Source: Sulfurimonas sp. (GTDB lineage: Bacteria > Campylobacterota > Campylobacteria > Campylobacterales > Sulfurimonadaceae). Taken from it: DNA of 49,640 nt. The translations under genes were made by a program, and so were the position numbers. The notes below the pieces were generated by a model that saw only the letters and a program-made list of their open reading frames with translations, was not told the DNA's origin and made no database searches. The stretch spans positions 1 to 49,640 of the forward strand of contig JAABQD010000021.1 of the NCBI GenBank assembly GCA_011391635.1, written 5' to 3'. Positions 33,908 through 44,000 of the stretch are shown here, one piece after another. The first letter of the stretch is position 1, and each line of letters opens with the position of its first letter.

Positions 33908-36900
33908 ATGTCAGGAATTCACTATTTAAAAGCATTTGATAAGTCACAATTTTGGAGATTTTTTGTCGATGGAAGATTTCAAAAAAAATATGATGGCTGG
34001 GTTGGATATGAAGCTGGAGAGAGAGGCTCTGTCCAAGCACTTCTAAACGGTTTTTCGTTTATGATAGATAATTTTGATATTTCAAATGGACTCAAAGCGA
34101 CTTACCTAAGAGAACTCCACAAAGTTTGTATGCTCAGCGTTGCGACCACAAACCTCAAATCAAGCCCTGGTGACATTCGCTACTTAAATTCAGGTATGCC
34201 ATTTTTTGCAAAATCTACTACTTACGAGCATCTTGTGGAAGTTTTTGAGATGAGAAAAGATGATGGCACAGCAATTTTCAACTCTGCACAATGGGGCAAA
34301 ACTGCAAATGCACTTGATGTGGATGAAATCTATCAAGCAATGCTAAAAGATGGAAAAATCAACTACCGCAACTGGTATCCGAATATCGATGTAAAACAGC
34401 AACAAGCTATTGATGGAAAACTCTCTTTACATGAATTTTATGAAGCAAAACATAGTATTCAAATGCTCATGGTTTCTAAAATGGAAGAGATTGTGGACAG
34501 ATACAACAAAAGTATCAAAAAAGCAAAAACAGATGAAGAAAAACTCAGAGCCATTGCACTTGTTCCAAGAGAGCTGGAACTTTTACACCCATTTCCAGAT
34601 GGAAATTCTAGAACTTTTAGCTGTGTCACGCTCACGCACCTTTTAACATTTAACGGCTTTAGCCCTGCTCTTTTGGAAAATCCAAATCTTGATAATGAGG
34701 TCTCTTTATCTCAATGGATTGAAGAGGTAAAAAGTGGGATGCAAAGAACAAAAACACTTATTGCAAATCCTAATGAGAGACTCTTTAGCTACTCTATTTT
34801 AGATATGTCAGCAGAAAATAGAGCAAAATTTACAGAAATGGCATCTGAACTAAGTAAAAAAATAGATGCACATAAAGAGATATTTTTAACACCTACGAAG
34901 CTTGTGAAATATACAAATGGCACATGGATAGATGAAGAGCCAAATGAAAATCTTACCTTTAGTGGGGTTGGAACTTATGGAACATACCAAAAGGGAAATA
35001 TCTACTTCGCCATGTCTATAAAAGATTGGCTTAAAGAGGGTAAAGATGTTGCGTCAGAACTCAACAAAGTTTTAAGTGCAGGAATAAAAGCTGTAGTTTT
35101 AGATGACCTAGCGTATGCACCACTTATCAATGTACCTATTTTACATGTTAAAGATTGCTTTGAAGCTTTTAAAAAATGCTCGATAGAGGTAAGACAAGAA
35201 CATAATCCTTACACCGTTTTAGTCACAGGAACAGAAGGGAAAACGGGAGCGAAAGTTCAGTTTCACCATATATTAAACGCTCAAGTAAAAACACATGCCG
35301 TACTCAACAGTGCAAATACTGAAGTTCCCGTACTTCGTTCGTTAATTAACCTTGAAAATGATGATGTTGTTGAAATCAATGAAGTCTCAGTTGGAGCGGA
35401 TGAAGCGTATAGGGTTGAGCGAACTATGATGGTAAATCCTGATTTATGCTTTTTTACAAATATTGGTCCAAACCACATGGATTTACATAAAAATATCGAC
35501 AACATCATGACCGCAAAATCTTCAGTAGTTGAAGGTTTGAGAGAGGGTGGAAAGTGTATTTTAAATTCTAAAATAGAGCACTATCCAAAGCTCCTAGAAG
35601 CTATTTATAGAAGACGACCAAACACTCCAATACTCACTTATGGAACAGACAAAAAAGATACAGCGAGACTCATAAAACAAACATTTGAATCCAAAAGATT
35701 TGGATGGAATATTGAAGCTGATATTGATGGTTGGCATGTGGAATATTTTCTGCCTCTCTTTCAACAACACGCTCCACTCGCAAGTGTAGGAATTTTACTC
35801 GCCGTAAAAGAGATGGGTTATGATGTACTTCAAGCAGCAAAAGATTACGAGGGATTAGTTCCTTTTGAGACAATGGGAAGAATGTTAAGTATCAAAAAAC
35901 AATCAGGCTTAGTCCATTTTTATGACCAAAGTCGTAGAGGCGGTATGCACGGAATGCGTTCGGCGTTTAATGATATGAAAAACTTTAAACTTGATGGAAA
36001 AATTGTAGCTCTTGTGGGTGGAATATCTATAAATAAAGATAGTGATTGGACAAAAGAGTCCCATGCAGAACTCGCAAAGATGATAAATGAGAGTAAAATT
36101 GACAGACTTTATACGACTGGTAATTATATGGATTATGTCACATCTGCGTTGAGTAAACCAGAAATTCTTGTCAAACATAGTGATGATTTAGATGATTTGG
36201 CACACTCTTTATTTAATGAAGTTCAAGGTGGAGATTTACTCTTTATCATCGGAAGTGCTTATCTTTATTTGGGAAGAGTTTCAGACAAAATTCTAAAACT
36301 CAAAGATGAAAGTAAATTTGACAGAGAGATTTTCAACTACTCGCTCCCTAAAAAATCTTTAGAAACTTACAAAGCACTTATTGTTTTAGATGAGATAGAA
36401 AATAAAAACAGCTTAGAAGCATCACTTATAAAAAATGAGCTAGACTCTGCTAAATTTCACTCTCTTACTAAAAACAGTCCAACATTTAAAGAGATGAGAG
36501 CAAATATTCTTATAAACTTTTTTGATTCCCTCAGCAAAATTGCACTCAAGAATAAATCGCTCCAATTGGTAAACGATGACATAAAAGAGACAGGCAATAA
36601 AACCTATGTTTTCAACAAAGGGTATTGTAAAGATTGGTTTAACAATTTAGACAAAAATCCAAATCTTGCAAAAAAACAACTCTTTGGAAATTTTTATGAT
36701 TTTGGAGATGAAAAATATCTTTGGCATGTGGAAGTTGCGACTAAAAACCTACATGTGGGATTTGTAAGATATACAAAAGAAGATGAAAAATTTAAAGCTA
36801 TAAAAATGAGTAAAGATGACTTTAGAGATGTGAAAAAAATGTGTGAAAGCAAATTTGGCAATCAGATGTTTTTTGAAGAGAGGAGTTGGGGACTTGGCTG

Positions 36901-37024
36901 GATTACGTATGATGCTGGAACCATTATAGACTTAACAAAAGCAGAAAATTTTGCTTTGATGATGGATTTAGAACATAGTGATTTTTATAAAAATGTTTTG
37001 TTACCTATACTCAAAAAAATATAA
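33908..37024 (+). CDS. Fic domain fused to a MurF-like ligase
   Basis: This is a 1038-residue protein with three parts. Residues about 1-330 are a Fic domain with the active-site loop HPFPDGNSR (227-235). The canonical form is HPFx(D/E)GNGR, so the second Gly is Ser here. Residues about 345-815 look like MurF: a GNIYFAMSIKDW N-terminal part, the ATP loop GTEGKT (441-446), NIGPNHMDLH, MTAKSSVVEGLREGGKCILN and a last domain with YDQSRRGGMHGMRSAF in place of the usual DDTYNANPDSM. Residues about 850-1038 form a domain (QLFGNFYDFG, LWHVEVATKNLHVGFVRYTKE, WGLGWITYDAG) also found at the end of the hydrolase at 45.3-46.6 kb. Mur ligases join an amino acid or peptide to a carboxyl group using ATP. 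Fic enzymes transfer nucleotide-derived groups. No family with this combination is known to me. Confidence 0.82.
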   Translation: MSGIHYLKAFDKSQFWRFFVDGRFQKKYDGWVGYEAGERGSVQALLNGFSFMIDNFDISNGLKATYLRELHKVCMLSVATTNLKSSPGDIRYLNSGMPFFAKSTTYEHLVEVFEMRKDDGTAIFNSAQWGKTANALDVDEIYQAMLKDGKINYRNWYPNIDVKQQQAIDGKLSLHEFYEAKHSIQMLMVSKMEEIVDRYNKSIKKAKTDEEKLRAIALVPRELELLHPFPDGNSRTFSCVTLTHLLTFNGFSPALLENPNLDNEVSLSQWIEEVKSGMQRTKTLIANPNERLFSYSILDMSAENRAKFTEMASELSKKIDAHKEIFLTPTKLVKYTNGTWIDEEPNENLTFSGVGTYGTYQKGNIYFAMSIKDWLKEGKDVASELNKVLSAGIKAVVLDDLAYAPLINVPILHVKDCFEAFKKCSIEVRQEHNPYTVLVTGTEGKTGAKVQFHHILNAQVKTHAVLNSANTEVPVLRSLINLENDDVVEINEVSVGADEAYRVERTMMVNPDLCFFTNIGPNHMDLHKNIDNIMTAKSSVVEGLREGGKCILNSKIEHYPKLLEAIYRRRPNTPILTYGTDKKDTARLIKQTFESKRFGWNIEADIDGWHVEYFLPLFQQHAPLASVGILLAVKEMGYDVLQAAKDYEGLVPFETMGRMLSIKKQSGLVHFYDQSRRGGMHGMRSAFNDMKNFKLDGKIVALVGGISINKDSDWTKESHAELAKMINESKIDRLYTTGNYMDYVTSALSKPEILVKHSDDLDDLAHSLFNEVQGGDLLFIIGSAYLYLGRVSDKILKLKDESKFDREIFNYSLPKKSLETYKALIVLDEIENKNSLEASLIKNELDSAKFHSLTKNSPTFKEMRANILINFFDSLSKIALKNKSLQLVNDDIKETGNKTYVFNKGYCKDWFNNLDKNPNLAKKQLFGNFYDFGDEKYLWHVEVATKNLHVGFVRYTKEDEKFKAIKMSKDDFRDVKKMCESKFGNQMFFEERSWGLGWITYDAGTIIDLTKAENFALMMDLEHSDFYKNVLLPILKKI

Positions 37025-37027
37025 TAA

Positions 37028-39847
37028 ATGAATACTCAAATATATTTATCTGCACAGGAACTCGCTACTATAACGGATGGCATGTGGGAAAATATATATA
37101 ACAATGTAATAATTAACGAAATACACGAAACCTATCACTATTTACAAAAAAACGATATGTTTGTCGTGCATTATGATGATTGGTATAACAAAACAAAGAG
37201 TAATGAACATAAAATCGAAAGTGCTATCAAAAAAGGCATCTCTGCTTTGATGCTCAAACAAAACTCTAAAGTCAAAACTTCTATCCCTACTTTACGAGTA
37301 AAAAACACATATGAAGCACTTCGCAAAATCGCTCTTCATACTTCACAACTCTCAAAAGCTACAAGAGTATTAATTACTGGAAGCTATGGAAAAACAGGTT
37401 TTAAAGTACAACTCTACAACATCGTAAAAGAGCAAATCAGTACCTATACAAGATTAAACAGCTCAAATATGGTGGTAGCAACCTACTGTAATCTTACATC
37501 ACTTAAAAAAGACACAGAACTTTTTTTGATAGAACAGCCCGTCTCAACTTTGCAAAAAACATACAGAAGAGCCACCTATGTGAAACCCGATATAAGCGTA
37601 ATTACTTCCATCGGACATGAGGGAATTGAGCGGTTTAAAACGATTCAAAACATTATAGAAAACAAACTCCAAATTGCTCATGCTCTCAAAGATAGAGGAA
37701 AACTTCTTCTTCCATATGATGATAGATACTATGACAAAATTCTAAAAGAGGCACAAAAATATAAACATATAGAGATTCTCACCTATGGCTCAAATCGTAC
37801 ATGCAATGCAAATGTACTCTATAAAAAGTTCTCAAATTTTGGATGGGATGTTATAGCGAAAATTGAAGATGTCGTCGTTGCCTATCGTGTTCCATTTTTT
37901 GAAGAGTATGCTGTTGGTGTCTCGTGTGGTGTGCTTTTATGTGTGTACCACTTAGGTCTTGATGTCCACCTTGCGGCAGATGCATACTATAAAAACGAAA
38001 ACTTCAAAAGTAGCGGACTTTTTTATGAAGTAACTTATAAAAAGAGACACTTTTATTTGTATGACCAAAGCAATCGCGGTGGTATTGAAGGATATGAAAG
38101 TTTCTTCAAAACACTCAGCACTATTGAGCCAAAAAACAGTGGCAAAAAGATTTTGCTTACTTCCGAATTTGTTGATTACAAAGATGGAGAGATGAACTTT
38201 ATCGACACAAAAAAGTTTCAAAAGCTCATTCAAAAATCTGGCATCGAAGCACTCTTTTCAGTTGAAAAATTTAGTGAACATATCAATGTTCTTGGCGATA
38301 AATCGATTTGGAAAAACCATAGCATCGATTGGAATACTATAAAAGATGAAATTTTAAAAACCATACAAAATGATGATATATTTTGTGTCAAAGGAATCTT
38401 TGATTCTACACTTACGCAATTTATAGATTATTTTAAAAATTTAGATGGCATAAAAATAGAGAAATTACAATCTCTAAATACGATGGCACAGAAAAATGAA
38501 GCTTTTAAAAATTTAAAAACTCTGCACTACACTGATATTGACATATTTCAAGAAGCTGTTGCAAAAGAGCAGAAAAAAGGGTTTATATACTTCTTTCCTT
38601 TTCTCTATTTTTGGTCTCTCTCCAACAATAGAGAACTTCTCATAGATACAACCAATAGCTCAATCAGCCTCTTTTTACTCGATAAACTAGGTCGCTCCGA
38701 TTTTCCAAGATTACAACTTTATATTCCAACTATGCCTCTTTGCTCTGTCGAACAGACAAAGGCATTTGAAAGAATATACCAATACAAAGAATCTAAAAAT
38801 GCAACTATTGTTCGTGTCGATAGAGAAGATGTTATCAAGCTCAAAGAGTATGACTCTAACTTGCAATTTGGCTATAAAATTGATGAATATCTCTTTGAGC
38901 CAAAAAGATATGAAAATCTCTCCGGTGGTGCATTTAGAAATCTTCGACATCAAATTTCAACATTTCTCAAAAATGAAAATGTCCAAATTGTGCCTTATGA
39001 AAAAAAACATGAAAAAGGGTGTTTAGATTTATATGATACTTGGAATACAAATCAAGCACATAAATATGATAATGTACAAGATGAAACATACTCAAAAAAT
39101 TGCCTTTTGCATTATGATAAATTCAATCAAGAAGCTTTGCAAGGCTTAGTAATTTTACAAAATGAAAAAGTTATGTCCTTTGCTTTTGTTGGAAAAATTC
39201 ATAATGATATGCTCTGCTTATTTATAGGAAAAAGTGACCACGCACTCAAAGGTGTTCAATCCTACATAAAATATCAACTCCTGCTCAATAACAAAAAATA
39301 CGCTCTAGCAAATGATGGTGATGGTATTGCAGGTGGCTTAGATGCATCCAAACGAATGCTTCGCCCCGTTGCATTCAACAAAGTTTATGGAGCATACAGT
39401 AATGAAAAAATCACTCTTTTGAATAAAAAATATATCCATAAAATTGTAGAAATTCAAAAACAAGCTTTTACTACAACACACCCAAAAGATTTAATCGCAG
39501 AAAAATATTTTCTCAAGTGTTTAGATGCACAAAGAGTATATGGATACCTCTCATCAAGCAAAAATCTCAAAGCTTTTGTCGTTTTACGCTATGAGGGCGA
39601 CAATCTACGAATTTACGATTTAGCTTCTATACAAAACAACAGAGGTTTTGGAAGCAAGATGATTCAATTTGTTATCAATAAGGCCAGAGAAGAAAACTAC
39701 AAAACTCTCTCTCTTGAAGTCAATGCGAACAATCCACATGCCATACATCTCTACGAAAAATTTGGTTTTCATACAAAAGAGATTTTAGAGGAGTATTATT
39801 ACAGTGGAGAAAACGCATATCATATGTATTTGGAGCTTCATGAATAA
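37028..39847 (+). CDS. MurF-like ligase fused to DUF2156 and GNAT domains
   Basis: This is a 939-residue protein. Residues about 1-470 are a second MurF-like ligase: KNDMFVVHYDDWY, the ATP loop GSYGKT (118-123), PDISVITSIGHEGIERF, HALKDRGKLLLPYDD and YDQSNRGGIEGYESFF, matching the last domain of the preceding protein. Residues about 480-780 fit DUF2156, the domain of phosphatidylglycerol lysyltransferases (SNNRELLID, FEPKRYENLSGGAFRNLRHQISTF, GKSDHALKGVQSYIKYQLL, NDGDGIAGGLDASKRMLRP), a GNAT-like fold that moves aminoacyl groups from tRNA. Residues about 800-939 are a true GNAT acetyltransferase (NRGFGSKM acetyl-CoA loop, EVNANNPHAIHLYEKFGF). It starts 3 bp after the Fic-MurF gene. It probably builds or caps a short amide-linked chain with its neighbour. 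Confidence 0.82.
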   Translation: MNTQIYLSAQELATITDGMWENIYNNVIINEIHETYHYLQKNDMFVVHYDDWYNKTKSNEHKIESAIKKGISALMLKQNSKVKTSIPTLRVKNTYEALRKIALHTSQLSKATRVLITGSYGKTGFKVQLYNIVKEQISTYTRLNSSNMVVATYCNLTSLKKDTELFLIEQPVSTLQKTYRRATYVKPDISVITSIGHEGIERFKTIQNIIENKLQIAHALKDRGKLLLPYDDRYYDKILKEAQKYKHIEILTYGSNRTCNANVLYKKFSNFGWDVIAKIEDVVVAYRVPFFEEYAVGVSCGVLLCVYHLGLDVHLAADAYYKNENFKSSGLFYEVTYKKRHFYLYDQSNRGGIEGYESFFKTLSTIEPKNSGKKILLTSEFVDYKDGEMNFIDTKKFQKLIQKSGIEALFSVEKFSEHINVLGDKSIWKNHSIDWNTIKDEILKTIQNDDIFCVKGIFDSTLTQFIDYFKNLDGIKIEKLQSLNTMAQKNEAFKNLKTLHYTDIDIFQEAVAKEQKKGFIYFFPFLYFWSLSNNRELLIDTTNSSISLFLLDKLGRSDFPRLQLYIPTMPLCSVEQTKAFERIYQYKESKNATIVRVDREDVIKLKEYDSNLQFGYKIDEYLFEPKRYENLSGGAFRNLRHQISTFLKNENVQIVPYEKKHEKGCLDLYDTWNTNQAHKYDNVQDETYSKNCLLHYDKFNQEALQGLVILQNEKVMSFAFVGKIHNDMLCLFIGKSDHALKGVQSYIKYQLLLNNKKYALANDGDGIAGGLDASKRMLRPVAFNKVYGAYSNEKITLLNKKYIHKIVEIQKQAFTTTHPKDLIAEKYFLKCLDAQRVYGYLSSSKNLKAFVVLRYEGDNLRIYDLASIQNNRGFGSKMIQFVINKAREENYKTLSLEVNANNPHAIHLYEKFGFHTKEILEEYYYSGENAYHMYLELHE

Positions 39848-41024
39848 TCTTGGTTTGAAACTTTTTTTTATCCTCTATTTGAGTCTCTCGACTCTATTTG
39901 CAAAGGATGTAACTCAAAATATAGAGTATGTTGGAAATCCACATGCCACTCTCTTTCAAACAAAAGAAGCGACTTACTCAAGAAATGTTTGGGATTTACA
40001 AGTGTATGAAAACTTGCTTTTTATCGGTGCAGGAAACAGTGCAAATGAAGGACCATCCAAAAACTCAGGCAATCTCAATTTATATGTCTATAATCCAAAA
40101 ACAAATGTGTTCAATTCAGAAGCTATTATTTATGATGACCAGATAGATATCTTCAAAGTTTTGCAAAACCAACTTTTCATCCCTGGACACGATGCTACGG
40201 GAAGTTGGGAGTGGGGAAATATTTACTTACGCTCAGCAAACCAAAAATGGCAGATGTATAGAAATTTGCCACATGCCCTGCATATCTATGATTTAACACT
40301 CCATGAGAACAAACTTTTTGCTGGAGTCGGTTTGAATGAAGGTGCGGCTGTTGGCGTCTCAAGCGATTTAGGAAAAAGTTGGAAAATAACTCCTCTGGGG
40401 GAGAGCCGTGTTTACAGTTTTTTACATTTAGGCAATGAACTCTTTGCACTCAAAAAATTTAAAACAACCTCCCAACCCTATTTTAGTGTTGCACAGTACC
40501 AAAAAGATGGTTCATTCATGCCAAGGTTTGACATAAGTATCTACGATATGTTTCCTGATACAAAATTTGATATCAAATACTCAAGAGCCACAAGAATCAT
40601 AAGTTTTGAAGATAAAGCAGTCTATTTAGGTGCATACAAATATAACAGCCACCAAACAAAGCCATTTGGACTCTATGTTGCATCGCTAAGTAAGAATAAA
40701 TTCAATGCAAAAAGAATAGAATTAAAAGATGGTTACACTCCAAGAGATATCATCAAAAGAGAGGATACTCTCTACATATTGGCAAGTAAAAAGAGTGGTG
40801 AGAGTGTAAACATTCAAGTCTTGGCATGTGGAATCCATGATGTAACAAACCTAAATGTACTCTTCTCATTTAATTACAACTCCTTTGCAAGAAGTTTTGA
40901 GCTTTTAGATGGAAGTTTTTATTTTGGAATCGGCTCAGATGTAGATGAAGGTGATGTTTGGAAAATGGAAGACATCAAAAAAGAGACAGGAAATATTTTA
41001 AGATATCGATGGGAAAAAATATGA
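39840..41024 (+). CDS. Exported propeller-like protein B, paralogue of A
   Basis: This encodes 394 residues from the ATG at 39840 (after TTGGAGCTTC), overlapping the previous stop by 8 bp. An earlier in-frame ATG has no signal peptide right after it. From the chosen start there is a clear one (NNLGLKLFFILYLSLSTLFA). The body matches the 32.7-33.9 kb protein along its length: VWDLQVYENLLFIGAGNSANEGP, DDQIDIFKVLQNQLFIPGHDA, HIYDLTLHENKLFAGVG and the YLGAYKYNSHQTKPFG segment. The two genes flank the two MurF-like fusions, as if a block of propeller plus ligase had been duplicated. Function unknown. Confidence 0.8.
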   Translation: MNNLGLKLFFILYLSLSTLFAKDVTQNIEYVGNPHATLFQTKEATYSRNVWDLQVYENLLFIGAGNSANEGPSKNSGNLNLYVYNPKTNVFNSEAIIYDDQIDIFKVLQNQLFIPGHDATGSWEWGNIYLRSANQKWQMYRNLPHALHIYDLTLHENKLFAGVGLNEGAAVGVSSDLGKSWKITPLGESRVYSFLHLGNELFALKKFKTTSQPYFSVAQYQKDGSFMPRFDISIYDMFPDTKFDIKYSRATRIISFEDKAVYLGAYKYNSHQTKPFGLYVASLSKNKFNAKRIELKDGYTPRDIIKREDTLYILASKKSGESVNIQVLACGIHDVTNLNVLFSFNYNSFARSFELLDGSFYFGIGSDVDEGDVWKMEDIKKETGNILRYRWEKI

Positions 41025-44000
41025 ACAGCCAAATTAAACTCTATAAATTACATCCAAATCACAGCTATCAATACGCTCTTGTCTTACTTCCATTTAGGGT
41101 GTTTTATAGCCTCAAAGAGGATTCTAAATCACCAAAAGATGTTTCATGTTCCATCCACGACGAGATACCAGATTACATAACCGAACTTCTCCACTCTTTC
41201 GCAAATGGATATAACATCTACCTTGGCAAATACAAACTCATGAATCCACTCAAATCAGGTATCTATTTTGAAAAAGGTGCAAAATTTATTGATGTTATGA
41301 TAGAAAATATCCCTATTCAAAAGGGGTTAGTTGCAGCTGAATTGGTAAACAATAGCTCTCTTTTTGGCAAAGAGGAGCCGATGCGAGGGAGTGCAATCAG
41401 AATTTTACTCGATAGAAATCTTATCAAAAACAGTGCAACTCCTATCCATGAGCTTTTTCATGTATTTCAGTACAACTACTGCTCCTTTAACAATATGTGG
41501 TTTATGGAGGGATTAGCCAGATGGGGACAAAACATCACACATGAGAGACAAAACAAACCTGAGATATTGCCCTCCAACAAAGAAGAACTCGAAACTCTTT
41601 TACATCGTGCCCATGATGCAGAATATTTTTGGAGACGCCTTATCTCTCTCTCTAAAGTCCCAGAAGAACTCTTTATAAAAAGCCTACTAGAACATTCCAC
41701 ATGCCAAGCGTCTGTACTTGAAGAGCGATATGCTTCGCAAGAGAGATATAAACCAAATAACTGGACAAAAGAGGAGAAAAAATCTGCTCTGAACAATAAA
41801 TATATCTTTAGTGCTATACTCGATACAATTGGTGAGCCATCTCCACATGCCAACAATGAACTCAAACTTTTTTTAGAACTCTTAAAACATGAGAGTGCTT
41901 CCAACTATGATACATTTAACACACCTCAGATACAAAGATTTTTGAAAGTTTTGCAACACTATCACAAGGAACTTGTACACGCAGTAGAGGAAGTTTTGCA
42001 TTGTGACTTTTATGATGTTGCAACAAAAACACTTGAGATTCAAACGCTTGATTGTTCAAAAATGAGTGAATATGATTTGGATAGTTTAGATGTTTTACAT
42101 CATATCAACGGCGAACTACTTCTCGCATCGCCAACGATTGAAGCTCTCAATGGCTTCAACTATCTCAAAAGTGTTACTACTTTATCCATCCGTGAGATGC
42201 GTAATTTAAAAGAGATAAATGGATTCAACAGCTTAGAAACCCTTAACGCTTTAGAGATTGCAACCAATAAAAATCTTACAACAATCTATGGCTTCAACAC
42301 ACTTTTTAAACACACTCCAACTATCAAAAAATCGATTAAGATTATCAAAAATCCGAAGTTGCAAAGTGTAGCGTTTTTACAAGGTCTCAAAGCTGTAAAC
42401 TCCTCTTTTTATCTGCATCAAAATGGACTTATAAATCTTAAAGGACTTGAAGATTTAGAAAGTGTCGGTGCAAGTTTTTCACTCTCTTCCAATAAACTGC
42501 AAGATATTTCAGCACTCTCAGGACTAGAATCTGTAAATGGAATGTTGGGTTTAGCCTACAATGAGCTTACATCACTCTTAGGCTTGGAAAATTTAAAACG
42601 ACTCAAAACAACGCAATGGAATGGAGAAAACCGTACTTTAGCAATCCATGCCAATCCAAAACTTACCGATATTTCCGCACTGAGCGGTGTGCTCAATGAA
42701 GAAGATTATTACATGATTGTACTCATGGACTCACATCTGCAATACACAAAAAAACCTGATTCCCAATCCAATTTTCATAAAAATATTTTAGAGCTTTATA
42801 ACAAAAACGATGATACATTGATACCAACCTATAAGTTTGTTCATAAACAAGAGCATAACTATGAATTTTTTGGAAAAACGACACATAGCAAAAAACTCAC
42901 ACACCTCTTTGATTTTGAGATGCAAGCAGATGTTTTGGTTCTCTCTTTTTCTGGGTTTAATGGCTGGTTAGGAGGCATGTTTAACTCACGCTACCCATTT
43001 TTGATTGGCAAGATGAAAACGCATAAGATATTTATACTCGACCAAAAAAATAGATGGTACCACAACGGTATAGAAAATGTGACAACAGATATGGATGAAA
43101 CAGTAGCATTCATAAAAAAAATCATACAACAAGAAAATTACTCTAAAATCCTTTGTGTTGGAGCTTCTATGGGGGGCTATATGGCTCTTTTGATTGGAAA
43201 ACTCATTCATGCGACTAATATTTTAGCTTTTTCTCCTCAAACATTTATTGACGAAGAGAATAGAAAAAAATATAACGATACGCGTTGGCATGTGGAACTC
43301 GACAACCTCAATAAAAATGCAAAAAACAAAAACTATTTTGATTTACAAAAATTTTACAAAGAGCCACTTGAAGATTCCCTCAATGTAGAAATACACTACT
43401 CCAAAAATGTAAAATTAGACGAACTTCATGCCCTGCACTTACAAAATAAAGCAATCAAACTCATTGGATATGAAGATAGTGACCACTATATCGCTGTTTA
43501 TTTACACCAAAAAGGTGCATTAGAAGGTATTGTTTTAAAAAATTTAGGCATTGATATTCCAAGCAAACAAAAAATTCTTTTTGGCGATAAATGGCAAAAT
43601 GCTCTAAGCAGATGCGACTGGCTCGAAGCACATCATAAAAATTTTAAAAATGCTAGTGAAATAATCGAATATTGCAAATCCAACAAAATAGAAATTTTGT
43701 TTGCAAACAACTTTAAAACGCAACTCTTTCTTTTGATAAATGAAAAAATATTAAGAAATGCTGGCTTAAAATTTATCATCAACAATGAACATGCTCTCAA
43801 ATATTTTGTCAACAAACAGAAGTTTTATGATTTAATGCTTCAAAATGAGTTGCATGAATATGTCCCAAAATATTATGAAACTATCACTGATGTCCAGTTC
43901 CCTTGCATGGTAAAAACAAAAACGGGCGGAGCTGGACGCGGTGTCTATTTAGCATACAATAAAGAGGAAATCGATAAAATTGACAATACTATTATTTTGA

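Noticed and set aside
40958..41020. Earlier ATG for the giant HExxH fusion protein
   Set aside because: It would add 21 residues (rich in Arg and Lys) lying within the previous gene. The ATGA overlap at 41021 fits the style of the operon.
36721..43297. A conserved protein motif Trp-His-Val-Glu as the reason for the recurrent word
   Set aside because: The same DNA word is read in other frames as Ala-Cys-Gly, Phe-His-Met-Pro, Pro-His-Ala and Ser-Thr-Cys-Gln, and it also lies between genes.
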